Part shown: one piece after another, positions 28,650 to 37,466 of the stretch
How positions within the stretch are numbered: the stretch's first letter is position 1
Layout: each line of letters begins with the position of its first letter
Assembly (NCBI RefSeq): GCF_004331645.1
Contig: NZ_SJSK01000006.1
Span: forward strand, 124,001-188,000
Length of the DNA: 64,000 nt
Origin: Pedobacter frigiditerrae
GTDB lineage: Bacteria > Bacteroidota > Bacteroidia > Sphingobacteriales > Sphingobacteriaceae
Direction of reading: 5' to 3'
The notes under the pieces: model-generated
The model's input: the letters and a program-made list of their open reading frames with translations, nothing else
Databases searched by the model: none
Told to the model about the DNA's origin: nothing
Position numbers and translations under genes: made by a program

Positions 28650-28868
28650 ATGAAAAAGAAATTAACCTTTGCATTATTGATGAGTGCCATAACAACTGGA
28701 TTGGTAACCTTTACCGTTGTTGCCGTAAACGTTGGTTTTATCAGCCAGTTTTTAACAATATGGTTAAAATCGTGGCCAATTGCTTATCTTGTGGCCGTTC
28801 CTGCCATTTTAATCATCGCACCGCGAATAGAAAAATTGGTAGATTATTTGATAAGGGAGAAGTCTTAA
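28650..28868 (+). CDS. DUF2798-family small membrane protein
   Basis: A 72-residue protein with two hydrophobic helices (about residues 5-30 and 40-60) and a basic start MKKKLTFALLMSAITTG, consistent with DUF2798. An in-frame ATG at 28608 lies inside the SDR gene; the ATG at 28650, one base past the SDR stop, is preferred. Function unknown; its place in the TetR operon suggests a membrane role linked to the lipid enzymes. Confidence 0.75.
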   Translation: MKKKLTFALLMSAITTGLVTFTVVAVNVGFISQFLTIWLKSWPIAYLVAVPAILIIAPRIEKLVDYLIREKS

Positions 28869-28877
28869 ACAATAAAT

Positions 28878-30131
28878 ATGATGAAAAGAGTAGTTGTTAC
28901 TGGAATGGGTGCTATTACACCATTAGGTAATTCTGTAAATGAACTTTGGGAAAACATATTGGCTGGCAAAAGTGCTGCTGGTCCAATCACAAAGTTTGAT
29001 GCTAGTAAATTCAAAACCCGTTTTGCTTGTGAAGTAAAGGATTTCAATATCGAAGAATACATCGATAAAAAGGAAACAAAAAAATATGATTTGTTTACGC
29101 AATATGCAATTGCAGCCGCCGACCAAGCCATTAAAGATTCAGGATTAGATTTTGAGCAAATGGATGAAGTAGGTAGATACGATGTAGGTGTAATTTGGGC
29201 TAGTGGAAACGGTGGGATTTCTACTTTCGAACAACAATTAAAAGAGTATAATGGCGGAGATGGTACACCGAGATTTAGTCCGTTTTTTATCCCTAAGTTA
29301 ATTGTTGACATTGCTGCAGGTGCAATCTCAATCAAACATCAACTACATGGGCCAAACTATTGTACGGTTTCTGCTTGTGCATCGTCAAACACAGCTATTA
29401 TAAGTGCTTTTGATACCATTAGATTGGGAAAGGCAAAGGTTATGATTGCTGGAGGTTCTGAAGCTGCTGTTACTGAAGGTTCGGTTGGTGGATTTAGCTC
29501 TGCCCAAGCACTTTCTAAAAATAATGAAAATGCTGAACAAGCATCAAGACCATTTGATGTTGCTCGTGATGGATTTGTAATGGGAGAGGGTGCAGGTGCT
29601 TTAGTTTTAGAGGATTTAGAATACGCTTTAGAAAGAGGAGCAACCATATATGCTGAACTAGTTGGAACAGGAATGGCTGCAGATGCTTATCATTTAACAG
29701 GAACTCATCCAGAAGGATTAGGTGCTGTTCTAGGAATGAAGAGAGCGTTAGAAGAAGCCGGAATAGAAGCAAAAGATATTGAATACATTAATGCACACGC
29801 AACATCTACTGGTATTGGTGATATCAGTGAGTTAAAGGCGATTAAAAAAGTATTTGGAGATTTGCCAGTGGCGATAAGTGGAACAAAATCCATGACAGGT
29901 CACTTGTTAGGTGCAGCTGGAGCAATAGAGAGTATTATATCTGTTTTATCTGTTAAAAACGATGTAATTCCAGGGACTATAAATACAACTGAATTAGATT
30001 CTGCTATTCCAGAGGGATTGAATATTATTTTAGGGAAACCAGTTTGTCAAACAGTAAACTATTGCCTAAATAATACTTTCGGATTTGGTGGCCATACGGC
30101 AACAAGTTTGTTTAAGAAATATTCAGCATAA
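28878..30131 (+). CDS. Beta-ketoacyl-ACP synthase II (FabF-type)
   Basis: A 417-residue condensing enzyme for fatty-acid or polyketide chain elongation. The Cys-His-His triad is intact: Cys167 (TVSACASSNT), His307 (NAHATST) and His342 (GHLLGAAG), matching the spacing in FabF. Position in a TetR-controlled operon and not in the fab cluster suggests an accessory copy used under inducing conditions. It lies 9 bases after the DUF2798 gene and is followed by a terminator. The start could be either of two adjacent ATGs (28878 or 28881). Confidence 0.93.
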   Translation: MMKRVVVTGMGAITPLGNSVNELWENILAGKSAAGPITKFDASKFKTRFACEVKDFNIEEYIDKKETKKYDLFTQYAIAAADQAIKDSGLDFEQMDEVGRYDVGVIWASGNGGISTFEQQLKEYNGGDGTPRFSPFFIPKLIVDIAAGAISIKHQLHGPNYCTVSACASSNTAIISAFDTIRLGKAKVMIAGGSEAAVTEGSVGGFSSAQALSKNNENAEQASRPFDVARDGFVMGEGAGALVLEDLEYALERGATIYAELVGTGMAADAYHLTGTHPEGLGAVLGMKRALEEAGIEAKDIEYINAHATSTGIGDISELKAIKKVFGDLPVAISGTKSMTGHLLGAAGAIESIISVLSVKNDVIPGTINTTELDSAIPEGLNIILGKPVCQTVNYCLNNTFGFGGHTATSLFKKYSA

Positions 30132-30167
30132 ATTCTTCGACTACGTTAATATTGACAATTATTATTA

Positions 30168-30200
30168 AAAGCCTTGCATTATTTATGTAGGGCTTTTTTT
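30168..30200 (+). terminator. Intrinsic terminator after the fabF-type gene
   Basis: AAAGCCTTGCAT can pair with ATGTAGGGCTTT (two G-U pairs), followed by seven T at 30194-30200. It abuts the stop of the convergent desaturase gene. Confidence 0.75.
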
Positions 30201-31356
30201 ATAAAGCCTGTGGAATATTAATTTTCGCAGTTAGCAAACAAGGAATAGGTTCCTTAACTGCTACTTTTTTAGCAATGTATGCTTCTTTACCCAATTTACG
30301 CAGCATGCGATAATGCGAACCTAAAGCACTTAAAAAAGTAGGACTTTCTATATAAGGTAAATTAAATTCTAAAGCGGTGTCTTTAACTATTTTGCCAATT
30401 GCAGGATAATGAATATGGCAAATTTTTGGAAATAAATGATGTTCTACCTGCCTGTTTAAACCACCGCATAAAAAACCTGCAATTTTACTGTTTACAGCGA
30501 AATTTGCTGTGGTCATCATTTGGTGTGCTGCCCAAGCCTCTTCTATATTACCATCAACATTTGGGTGAGGAAAACTCGTTCCTTCAACAACATGCGCTAG
30601 CTGAAACACCAAGCCCAATACCAAACCTTGTGCAAATTGCATCGCTAAAAAGCCAATTATAAATTGCCACCATGTTACGTCCATGACAATTAATGGTAAA
30701 ATGATGAACAAGAAATAGTATAAAAATTTAAAGAAGAATAAATTGAAATATTCTATTCTAGGGTGATTGGCAACTTGACAACCTATTTTAGTTTGAAAGA
30801 ATTTTTTATAATCCTTTCTAAAAACCCATGAAAGCATGGCTAAACTGTATAAACCAAAAGCGTAAATATGCTGGTAACGTTGAATCTTATTTACTGGTTC
30901 ATTTTCGCAAAAGCGAATTAAGCCAGGCGCCACATCTATATCTTCGTCATGGCCAGATATATTGGTATAGGTATGGTGAACTATGTTATGGCAAATGCTC
31001 CAAACATAGGCACTAGCTCCAATTAAACTAAATAGAAAACTAAAAGATTTATTGATGATAGGTTTAGCTGAAAATGCTTTATGAATAGCGTCATGACAAA
31101 TATTAAAACCAACAAATGCGCCAAACATACCCAATACAATCGCCATCCCTAATTTCAAAAGCGGACTGATATCACCCAGTAAAATTAAAAGATATAAAGC
31201 TATAAAAGTTCCTAAAAAGAATACTGCTTTAAACCACATGGCTCCATTAGCATGAACACTTAAATTTTGATCGTCAAAATGCGCATCAACTCGCTTTCTT
31301 AGGGTAGCATAAAATGTAGATTTGTTGATGTTTGTAAACTTGACTTTTTGTGTCAT
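30199..31356 (-). CDS. Membrane fatty-acid (acyl-lipid) desaturase
   Basis: A 385-residue integral-membrane di-iron desaturase. The three His boxes are present: HDAIH (about 89-93), HNIVHH (about 123-128) and QVEHH (about 305-309). Four or more hydrophobic helices lie between them. The Gln-led third box (QVEHH) is typical of front-end desaturases such as delta-6 types; no cytochrome b5 domain is fused. It introduces double bonds into membrane acyl chains. It is convergent with the KAS II gene and has its own promoter region of about 150 bases. Confidence 0.9.
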   Translation of the reverse strand: MTQKVKFTNINKSTFYATLRKRVDAHFDDQNLSVHANGAMWFKAVFFLGTFIALYLLILLGDISPLLKLGMAIVLGMFGAFVGFNICHDAIHKAFSAKPIINKSFSFLFSLIGASAYVWSICHNIVHHTYTNISGHDEDIDVAPGLIRFCENEPVNKIQRYQHIYAFGLYSLAMLSWVFRKDYKKFFQTKIGCQVANHPRIEYFNLFFFKFLYYFLFIILPLIVMDVTWWQFIIGFLAMQFAQGLVLGLVFQLAHVVEGTSFPHPNVDGNIEEAWAAHQMMTTANFAVNSKIAGFLCGGLNRQVEHHLFPKICHIHYPAIGKIVKDTALEFNLPYIESPTFLSALGSHYRMLRKLGKEAYIAKKVAVKEPIPCLLTAKINIPQAL

Positions 31357-31509
31357 ATTATGTGTAGAGTAGTATATGGGCAGTTCTTATAATTTAGCTA
31401 ATGTAGTTTAATTAATGTCGTATAACGCACAATTGTCATTTTAATTTCATAAACTATAATTGTACTTACGTAATTTGCTAATAATAAGATGTATAGAATT
31501 TATGTTTTT

Positions 31510-32145
31510 TTAAGCTATTCCATTCTGTTTTGCAAAATTGATAAGCCCTGGCGTGTTTTTTAAACCTAGTTTACTTAAGATGTTGCGCCTGTGAGTAGTT
31601 ACAGTAAACTCGGCAATAAATAACTTATCACCAATTTCCTTGCTACTTAATTCTTCACATACTAACCTGATAATCTCTACTTCTCTTTTAGTGAGCTGAT
31701 GTTTTTTCATGAACTCATCAGTAAAAACAAGTTGTGTATTTAAATTGACTTCTTCAGCTTCAGGGAAATACAATTTTCCACTTTGTGCGGTTTCTATGGC
31801 AGTTAATAAATCACTTTTAGAGCCATTTTTTAAAACATATCCACTTGCTCCTAAAGATTTTGTTTCCTTAATTAATTGAGATTGATGGTAATTTGATAAA
31901 ATGATCACTTTTATATTTGGATAACTTTCCTTTAGTTTCTTCAAGGTAGATATTCCATCCAATTTTGGCATATTTAAATCCAATAGAATGATGTCTGGAG
32001 TTTTAACAGCAATATCTCTCAATAAGTTAATTCCATCATTGGCATAACCGATAACTTCAAAACTATCTAATTCGTTAAAAAAGGAGATAATTCCATCTAT
32101 TAATATTTGATGGTCATCTGCAATAAATATTTTTAAATCTGCCAT
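31510..32145 (-). CDS. NarL/FixJ-family response regulator
   Basis: A 211-residue regulator: receiver at about 1-120 with phosphoacceptor Asp56 (IILLDLNMP) and acidic pair ADDH, then a LuxR-type HTH at about 145-205 (LTKREVEIIRLVCEELSSKE). It is encoded 70 bases after a histidine kinase of the matching HisKA_3 class, which is the likely partner. The spacer between them contains repeated ACGAAAGAC-like phrases. Confidence 0.92.
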   Translation of the reverse strand: MADLKIFIADDHQILIDGIISFFNELDSFEVIGYANDGINLLRDIAVKTPDIILLDLNMPKLDGISTLKKLKESYPNIKVIILSNYHQSQLIKETKSLGASGYVLKNGSKSDLLTAIETAQSGKLYFPEAEEVNLNTQLVFTDEFMKKHQLTKREVEIIRLVCEELSSKEIGDKLFIAEFTVTTHRRNILSKLGLKNTPGLINFAKQNGIA

Positions 32146-32215
32146 TTCTCTTTCGTTGCTCGTTTTTCGTTAATCGTCTTTGGTCTTTCGTCCCTCTGCT
32201 TTCACCTTTATTCTT

Positions 32216-34141
32216 TTAGCTTTGGTCTTTCAACATATGCTCGGTTGGTATATCAATTACAATTAAAGTTCCTTTTCCGGGCTGACCTTCAATGCTTATT
32301 CTACCTTCGTAATAATCAATTCTATTAGCTAATAAACCAATCCCTTTTCCTGTTTTGTCTGCCTTTTCTTTTTCAATTCCCCTTCCATTATCCTCAATAT
32401 AAAGATTAATAGAATCAGGATGTTCTACTAACTGAAAAATGGCATTTGTAGCTTTTGCATGCTTAACGATATTCTGGAAAAGCTCTTGTACAATTCTGTA
32501 AAAACTCACCTGAAAATCTTCTGGATATTTAGAAAGGTCATCAAAGCCATAAATTAAATGTTCAATATAAAGCTTTCCAGAAGTATTTATATCGTTAATA
32601 AGTTGCTCAATGGCATTAATTAATCCATATTGCCTAATAGCCACAGGCATTAATTCATGGCTCATTTCTCTAACTGTGTTTGCAACATCGGCTAAAATTC
32701 TATTTGCGGTTTCTAGTTTTTGAGGAGTTATTGGCTCGTTTTTAAATGGATGTTCAGAAAGGTTCAACCGCACTACAGAAATCATAGAGCCAACTTCATC
32801 ATGTAATTGGTCGGCAATACGCCAACGCTCGGCCTCTTGTGTCGCTGATAATTTTTTAACAATATCTGTTCTATGAACCTGTTTTAGACGTTCTACCTCA
32901 GCTAAATGCAATAAGTTAGCTTGCTTTCTGCGTTGATATAAAATATAAATAGTGGCACTACCAATAATTAAGAGTAAACATAAACCACCGATGATAAGGA
33001 AAGAGCGTTGCTTGGCAATATCTCGCTGTTTTTTTAATAATTCCGCTTTTTGTTTGTCTTCCTCAATTTTGTGCTTGTACTGTAGTTCTTTAGTAACTGC
33101 AATTAATTCATTTTTATAAAGAGAATCCTTGATAATTATCGCTTTGTCAATTGCAGTTGAATTGGATGATTTGAAACGAATTTGATGAACCTTAATAAAT
33201 TTCAGGTATCTTATACCAATTGCTGTAGATTGAAAAGGTTTAATCAAAACTGGCTCAACAAGGGCAAAGTAGTAATTTGCACTGTCTTTTTTAAGCTGTT
33301 TGCTAGTTAATTGTGCCAACTGCAAAACGCTTTCTAGGTAAACATTTTCTCGTTTACCCGCTTTAAAATTGGTTACTAAAAGTTGATAAGCTTTGCTTGC
33401 ATTTGCATATTGATTTTTAAACTCAAAATACATTCCTTTTGCCAAAAGATAGTTGGCAGTTTTAGTTGGTTTTAACTGTTCTAACTCTTGATAATATTTA
33501 TCAACATGTTGTGTTTTGTTTAGTTTTAATGAGTTGATAATCAGTAAACCTAAAATTTCTGCTCTTTCAGCTGCTGGTAAAGGCGTGTCTGTATATAATT
33601 CATTCAACAAAGTTGATGCCTTTACATTCTCATCAACACCAAATAAACCATTTACATAAGCTATTTTAACTGTTTTTTTCTCAGTTTTTGATGCAGTAGA
33701 AATTGCCTTTTCAAAAAGCTTTTTCAACCCTGTGGTATCATTTGTTAATGCATAACTTTGAGCAAGCTGGTTTAAATTTTTAACTGAAACCGAAGCCGTT
33801 TTCCCCCTTGAAACTGCCGTGGCTTTCTGCTGAAATGCAGCTGCTTTTTTCTTATCGCCAACTCTTGCATAACCCAAAGCCATTTCTGCACAAAATCTAG
33901 CTTCATTGGATGCGTTCATCAGCATTAATTGATCTTCTGCTAAAAACAAATAGCCTTTTGCTGTCTTTCTAATATTTAATTTTAAAGCATCATTAAAATA
34001 TTTAATGTACTCGTAAAAACGAGCTACATCCTGAGCTGAATAAGAAGTGTTTTGTGCTACGTTTTGAGATGGGGTATCCTGTGCAAATATGGATGTATTT
34101 ACAAAAAATGTAATTAAAAAAACCAATAGTAGCTTATACAT
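32216..34141 (-). CDS. Membrane histidine kinase with periplasmic TPR-like region (NarL-type partner)
   Basis: A 641-residue kinase: signal peptide to about residue 20, a long helical periplasmic part (about 25-370) with TPR-like repeats, one membrane helix at about 378-400 (SFLIIGGLCLLLIIGSATIY), a coiled coil, then HisKA_3 with phospho-His447 (ADQLHDEVGS) and an HATPase domain (ELFQNIVKHA, IEDNGRGI, GIGLLANRIDYY). It should phosphorylate the NarL-type regulator encoded just downstream. The signal is unknown. Confidence 0.92.
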   Translation of the reverse strand: MYKLLLVFLITFFVNTSIFAQDTPSQNVAQNTSYSAQDVARFYEYIKYFNDALKLNIRKTAKGYLFLAEDQLMLMNASNEARFCAEMALGYARVGDKKKAAAFQQKATAVSRGKTASVSVKNLNQLAQSYALTNDTTGLKKLFEKAISTASKTEKKTVKIAYVNGLFGVDENVKASTLLNELYTDTPLPAAERAEILGLLIINSLKLNKTQHVDKYYQELEQLKPTKTANYLLAKGMYFEFKNQYANASKAYQLLVTNFKAGKRENVYLESVLQLAQLTSKQLKKDSANYYFALVEPVLIKPFQSTAIGIRYLKFIKVHQIRFKSSNSTAIDKAIIIKDSLYKNELIAVTKELQYKHKIEEDKQKAELLKKQRDIAKQRSFLIIGGLCLLLIIGSATIYILYQRRKQANLLHLAEVERLKQVHRTDIVKKLSATQEAERWRIADQLHDEVGSMISVVRLNLSEHPFKNEPITPQKLETANRILADVANTVREMSHELMPVAIRQYGLINAIEQLINDINTSGKLYIEHLIYGFDDLSKYPEDFQVSFYRIVQELFQNIVKHAKATNAIFQLVEHPDSINLYIEDNGRGIEKEKADKTGKGIGLLANRIDYYEGRISIEGQPGKGTLIVIDIPTEHMLKDQS

Positions 34142-34271
34142 TTTTTAAATTTTCATTTTTTTTATTTTGCCATAAATAGCCAAATGTTATCGCTACGTGT
34201 GTTTTTGAGCAAAAAAAGTAAGAAGATGAAAATTACGGTTAATTTTATAGATGTAAATACCTAATATTAAG

Positions 34272-34279
34272 TATTTTTG
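34272..34279 (+). promoter_or_regulatory. Possible -7 box of the GH13 gene
   Basis: TATTTTTG fits TAnnTTTG and lies 19 bases before the GH13 start. No clear TTG box sits 19-21 bases upstream, so support is weak. Confidence 0.35.
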
Positions 34280-34298
34280 GGAACCAAATATAAATCAG

Positions 34299-36200
34299 AT
34301 GAATAAAATATTTTATGCTTTACTAATTGCAACTGCTCTTTTTTCTTGTAAAAAATCGGGAACGTTCCCGACGCCTGAACCTACTCCAGTTGTACCCACA
34401 CCACCAGTTACCTCTTATCCTTTGCCAACTGCTGCTAAAGATGGGGTAGTGTTTATTAATGGCGGCACTTCGGCAATTGTAACTTTATACGCACCATCTA
34501 AAACTTCGGTAGCTTTAATAGGCGATTTTAACGATTGGCAGGCTACAGCAAATTATCAAATGAAGTTAGCACCCGAAAATAATACTTGGTGGGTTCAAAT
34601 CGATAATTTAAGTCCTAATGCTGAATATGCTTACCAGTTTTTGGTTGATGGAACTTTAAAAGTTGCAGACCCGTATTGCGAAAAGGTATTAGACCCAAAT
34701 AATGATAGTTATATTTCTGCAATAACTTACCCAAGTTTAAAAGCTTATCCAACAGGCAAAACAACTGGAAATGTGAGCACAATGCAAGCTAATCAACCTG
34801 TTTATACCTGGAAAAACAATACCTTTACTAGACCAGCAAAAGATAATTTAGTAGTTTATGAGTTGCTGATTCGTGATTTCACTACTGAACATAGCTACGC
34901 ATCTACCTTGCAAAAATTAGATTATTTAAAAGACCTGGGCATTAACGCTATAGAACTAATGCCGGTTACAGAGTTTGAAGGTAATTTAAGTTGGGGTTAT
35001 AACATTTCTTATTATTTCGCTCCTGATAAGTATTATGGCACAAAAACAGCATTGCAAGGTTTTATCGACGAATGTCATGGAAAGGGGATTGCCGTAATTA
35101 TGGATATGGTTTTGAACCACTCTTTTGGACAATCACCTATGGTGCAATTATATTTTGATGGCAGTAAGCCAACTTCAAATTCGCCTTGGTTTAATATTGA
35201 TGCCAAACACCCTTACAATGTTGGTTATGATTTTAACCACGAAAGCCCGGCAACTAAATATTTTTCGAAGAATGTGATGAAATTCTGGATGCAGCAATAT
35301 AAAATTGATGGTTTCAGGTTTGATTTATCGAAAGGATTTACACAAAATTATACCACAGGTGATGCACCATTTGCGGCTTATGATGCCAGTAGGGTTGCCA
35401 TTTGGAAAGAGTATAATAACTACATTAAAAGCATCGATCCAAATAATTTTTATGTGATTTTAGAGCATTTTGCCGATGCAACTGAAGAAAAAGTTTTGGC
35501 AGATGATGGAATGATGCTATGGAATAACTTAAACTATAACATGAACGAAGCCACAATGGGTTGGCTACCAACATCTGATTTTTCTTGGGGATTTTTTAAC
35601 AAGCACAATTTTGCAAAATCTGAAAATTTGGTTAACTACATAGAGAGCCATGATGAAGAGCGTTTGAATTATAAAAACATTAATTATGGTAATGCATCTG
35701 GCGGATATTCTGTTAAAGATTTAACCACAGCTTTAAAACGTGAAGAAATGGCTGCAGCATTTTTGTTCGCCATTCCAGGGCCTAAAATGATTTGGCAATT
35801 TGGAGAATTAGGTTATGATATCAGTATAGATTTTAATGGGAGAACTGGAGATAAACCTATTAAATGGGATTATTTTACAGATAGCCGTCGCAAAGCTTTA
35901 TACGATGCCTATGCAAAATTCATCAAACTTAAAAAGAACAACACTATTTTTTCTAGCCCAACATATACCTATAGTACAACTGGCGGTATTAAATACATCA
36001 AGCTAACTAACGGCTCAAATACTGTTGTTGTTGTTGGTAATTTTGATGTAACCAGTCAAACTGCAAGTATAGATTTTGGAGCTTCTGGAACATGGATTGA
36101 TGCGGTTGGAGGTGCAAATATTAGTTTAGGAAGTGCTACATTTGGGGCAACACTTGCACCTGGTGAATATCATATTTACAGCAAGCAAGCCTTAAATTAA
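34299..36200 (+). CDS. GH13 alpha-amylase-family lipoprotein with N-terminal CBM48-like domain
   Basis: A 633-residue lipoprotein (lipobox Cys17, LFSCKK) with a Pro/Thr-rich linker, an early-set/CBM48-like module (about 60-130, VALIGDFNDW) and a GH13 barrel. Catalytic residues are Asp342 (GFRFDLSKG), Glu389 (VILEHFAD) and Asp452 (IESHDEER); region I is MDMVLNHS. The layout resembles branching-enzyme-like or maltogenic amylases of Bacteroidetes that act on alpha-glucans at the cell surface. A TATTTTTG box lies upstream. The phosphodiesterase gene begins 4 bases past the stop, so the two are probably co-transcribed. Confidence 0.92.
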   Translation: MNKIFYALLIATALFSCKKSGTFPTPEPTPVVPTPPVTSYPLPTAAKDGVVFINGGTSAIVTLYAPSKTSVALIGDFNDWQATANYQMKLAPENNTWWVQIDNLSPNAEYAYQFLVDGTLKVADPYCEKVLDPNNDSYISAITYPSLKAYPTGKTTGNVSTMQANQPVYTWKNNTFTRPAKDNLVVYELLIRDFTTEHSYASTLQKLDYLKDLGINAIELMPVTEFEGNLSWGYNISYYFAPDKYYGTKTALQGFIDECHGKGIAVIMDMVLNHSFGQSPMVQLYFDGSKPTSNSPWFNIDAKHPYNVGYDFNHESPATKYFSKNVMKFWMQQYKIDGFRFDLSKGFTQNYTTGDAPFAAYDASRVAIWKEYNNYIKSIDPNNFYVILEHFADATEEKVLADDGMMLWNNLNYNMNEATMGWLPTSDFSWGFFNKHNFAKSENLVNYIESHDEERLNYKNINYGNASGGYSVKDLTTALKREEMAAAFLFAIPGPKMIWQFGELGYDISIDFNGRTGDKPIKWDYFTDSRRKALYDAYAKFIKLKKNNTIFSSPTYTYSTTGGIKYIKLTNGSNTVVVVGNFDVTSQTASIDFGASGTWIDAVGGANISLGSATFGATLAPGEYHIYSKQALN

Positions 36201-36204
36201 TTTT

Positions 36205-37464
36205 ATGCCAATGAGATTATCATTACTTGCGGTAATTTTTTCATTTTTCTTTTTAAGTGCGAAAGCTCAAGATACCACTCAGAAAGTGGTTGCAAATAGA
36301 TATAACAGTATTGAGCAACAGAAAAAACCGTATGTAATTTTAATTTCACTTGATGCTTTTAGGTGGGATTTGGCTGATAAATATCAAGCTAAAAACCTGA
36401 TTAAATTAAGAGAAGATGGTGTGCAGTCAGATTATTTAAAACCATCTTATCCTTCGTTAACTTTTCCAAATCATTATACCATTGCCACAGGTTTGTATCC
36501 ATCCCATCATGGTGTGGTCGATAATATTTTTTACGACAAAAAAACGGATGTAGTTTTTAGGAGAGCCGATAAAAAGATGGCTACAGATAGTTCATGGTAT
36601 GGCGGTAAGCCACTTTGGGTAATTGCCGAACAGCAGAAAATGCTAAGCGCTGTTTTTTATTGGCCAGGTTCAGAAATTTCTATGGATGGCATAAAGCCAA
36701 CTTATCTGTTTAACTACAGTGAAATTATCCCAATGGATAGGAGAATCAATGTAGTTCAAGACTGGTTAAAGCTGCCTGATGAAAAACGTCCACACTTTAT
36801 AGCTCTATATTTTCCACAGGTAGATAAGGCCGCACATAGCCATAAACCTGATTCTGAGGAAACCAGGGCTGCTGTTCAGGTGGTAGATGATGCCATTGGC
36901 AAAATAGTTGATGTTGCAAAAACAACAGGATTGGAAGTTAATTTCATCGTCCTTTCAGACCACGGAATGGCAACTATTGATAGAGAAAATACGATTCCTC
37001 TGCCGAAGGCGATTGACTTAAATCATTTTAAAGTTCCACCAGGCAACTCACTTTTGCACATTTATGCAAATGAAAAGCAATACATTAAGCCAACATATAA
37101 AGCTTTAAAAGCAGAGGCTAAAGATTATGATGTTTATTTAAGCAAAAACATTCCAAAAGCTTGGCATTACAATAAAAAAGAAGACAAATACAACAGGGTT
37201 GGAGATATTTTATTAGTGCCACAGTTGCCTAAGGTTTTCAATATAAATGGCATCAAGCCAGATATTGGGCAACATGGTTTCGACCCAGCCACCCCAGATA
37301 TGCATGCAATCTTTTATGCTTGGGGACCAAACTTTAAATCAGGATTAAAAATTCCAGCTTTTGAAAATGTAAACATCTACCCATTGATTGCTAAAATTTT
37401 AGGCTTAACTTACACTCAAAAAATCGACGGGAAGGAAAAGGTTCTTGCGCCGATTTTGAAGTAG
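36205..37464 (+). CDS. Alkaline-phosphatase-superfamily nucleotide pyrophosphatase/phosphodiesterase
   Basis: A 419-residue secreted enzyme of the NPP type; signal peptide to about residue 22 (SAKAQ). Metal/catalytic features include ISLDAFRWD (first Asp), the nucleophile Thr region SLTFPNHYTIATG, and later FIVLSDHGM and GQHGFDP. It hydrolyses phosphodiester or pyrophosphate bonds of extracytoplasmic nucleotides or similar esters. ATG 36205 and ATG 36211 both give a good signal peptide. Its last 73 bases recur, diverged, at 41673-41744 beyond the NAD island, which begins directly after its stop. Confidence 0.9.
   Translation: MPMRLSLLAVIFSFFFLSAKAQDTTQKVVANRYNSIEQQKKPYVILISLDAFRWDLADKYQAKNLIKLREDGVQSDYLKPSYPSLTFPNHYTIATGLYPSHHGVVDNIFYDKKTDVVFRRADKKMATDSSWYGGKPLWVIAEQQKMLSAVFYWPGSEISMDGIKPTYLFNYSEIIPMDRRINVVQDWLKLPDEKRPHFIALYFPQVDKAAHSHKPDSEETRAAVQVVDDAIGKIVDVAKTTGLEVNFIVLSDHGMATIDRENTIPLPKAIDLNHFKVPPGNSLLHIYANEKQYIKPTYKALKAEAKDYDVYLSKNIPKAWHYNKKEDKYNRVGDILLVPQLPKVFNINGIKPDIGQHGFDPATPDMHAIFYAWGPNFKSGLKIPAFENVNIYPLIAKILGLTYTQKIDGKEKVLAPILK
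37392..37464 (+). repeat. Left copy of the direct repeat flanking the NAD island
   Basis: These 73 bases are the 3' end of the phosphodiesterase gene (encoding KILGLTYTQKIDGKEKV...). 60 of 73 positions match the segment at 41673-41744, with 12 substitutions and one deleted A in the right copy. The 4.2 kb between the copies is the NrtR/NAD operon. Confidence 0.85.
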
Positions 37465-37466
37465 AG

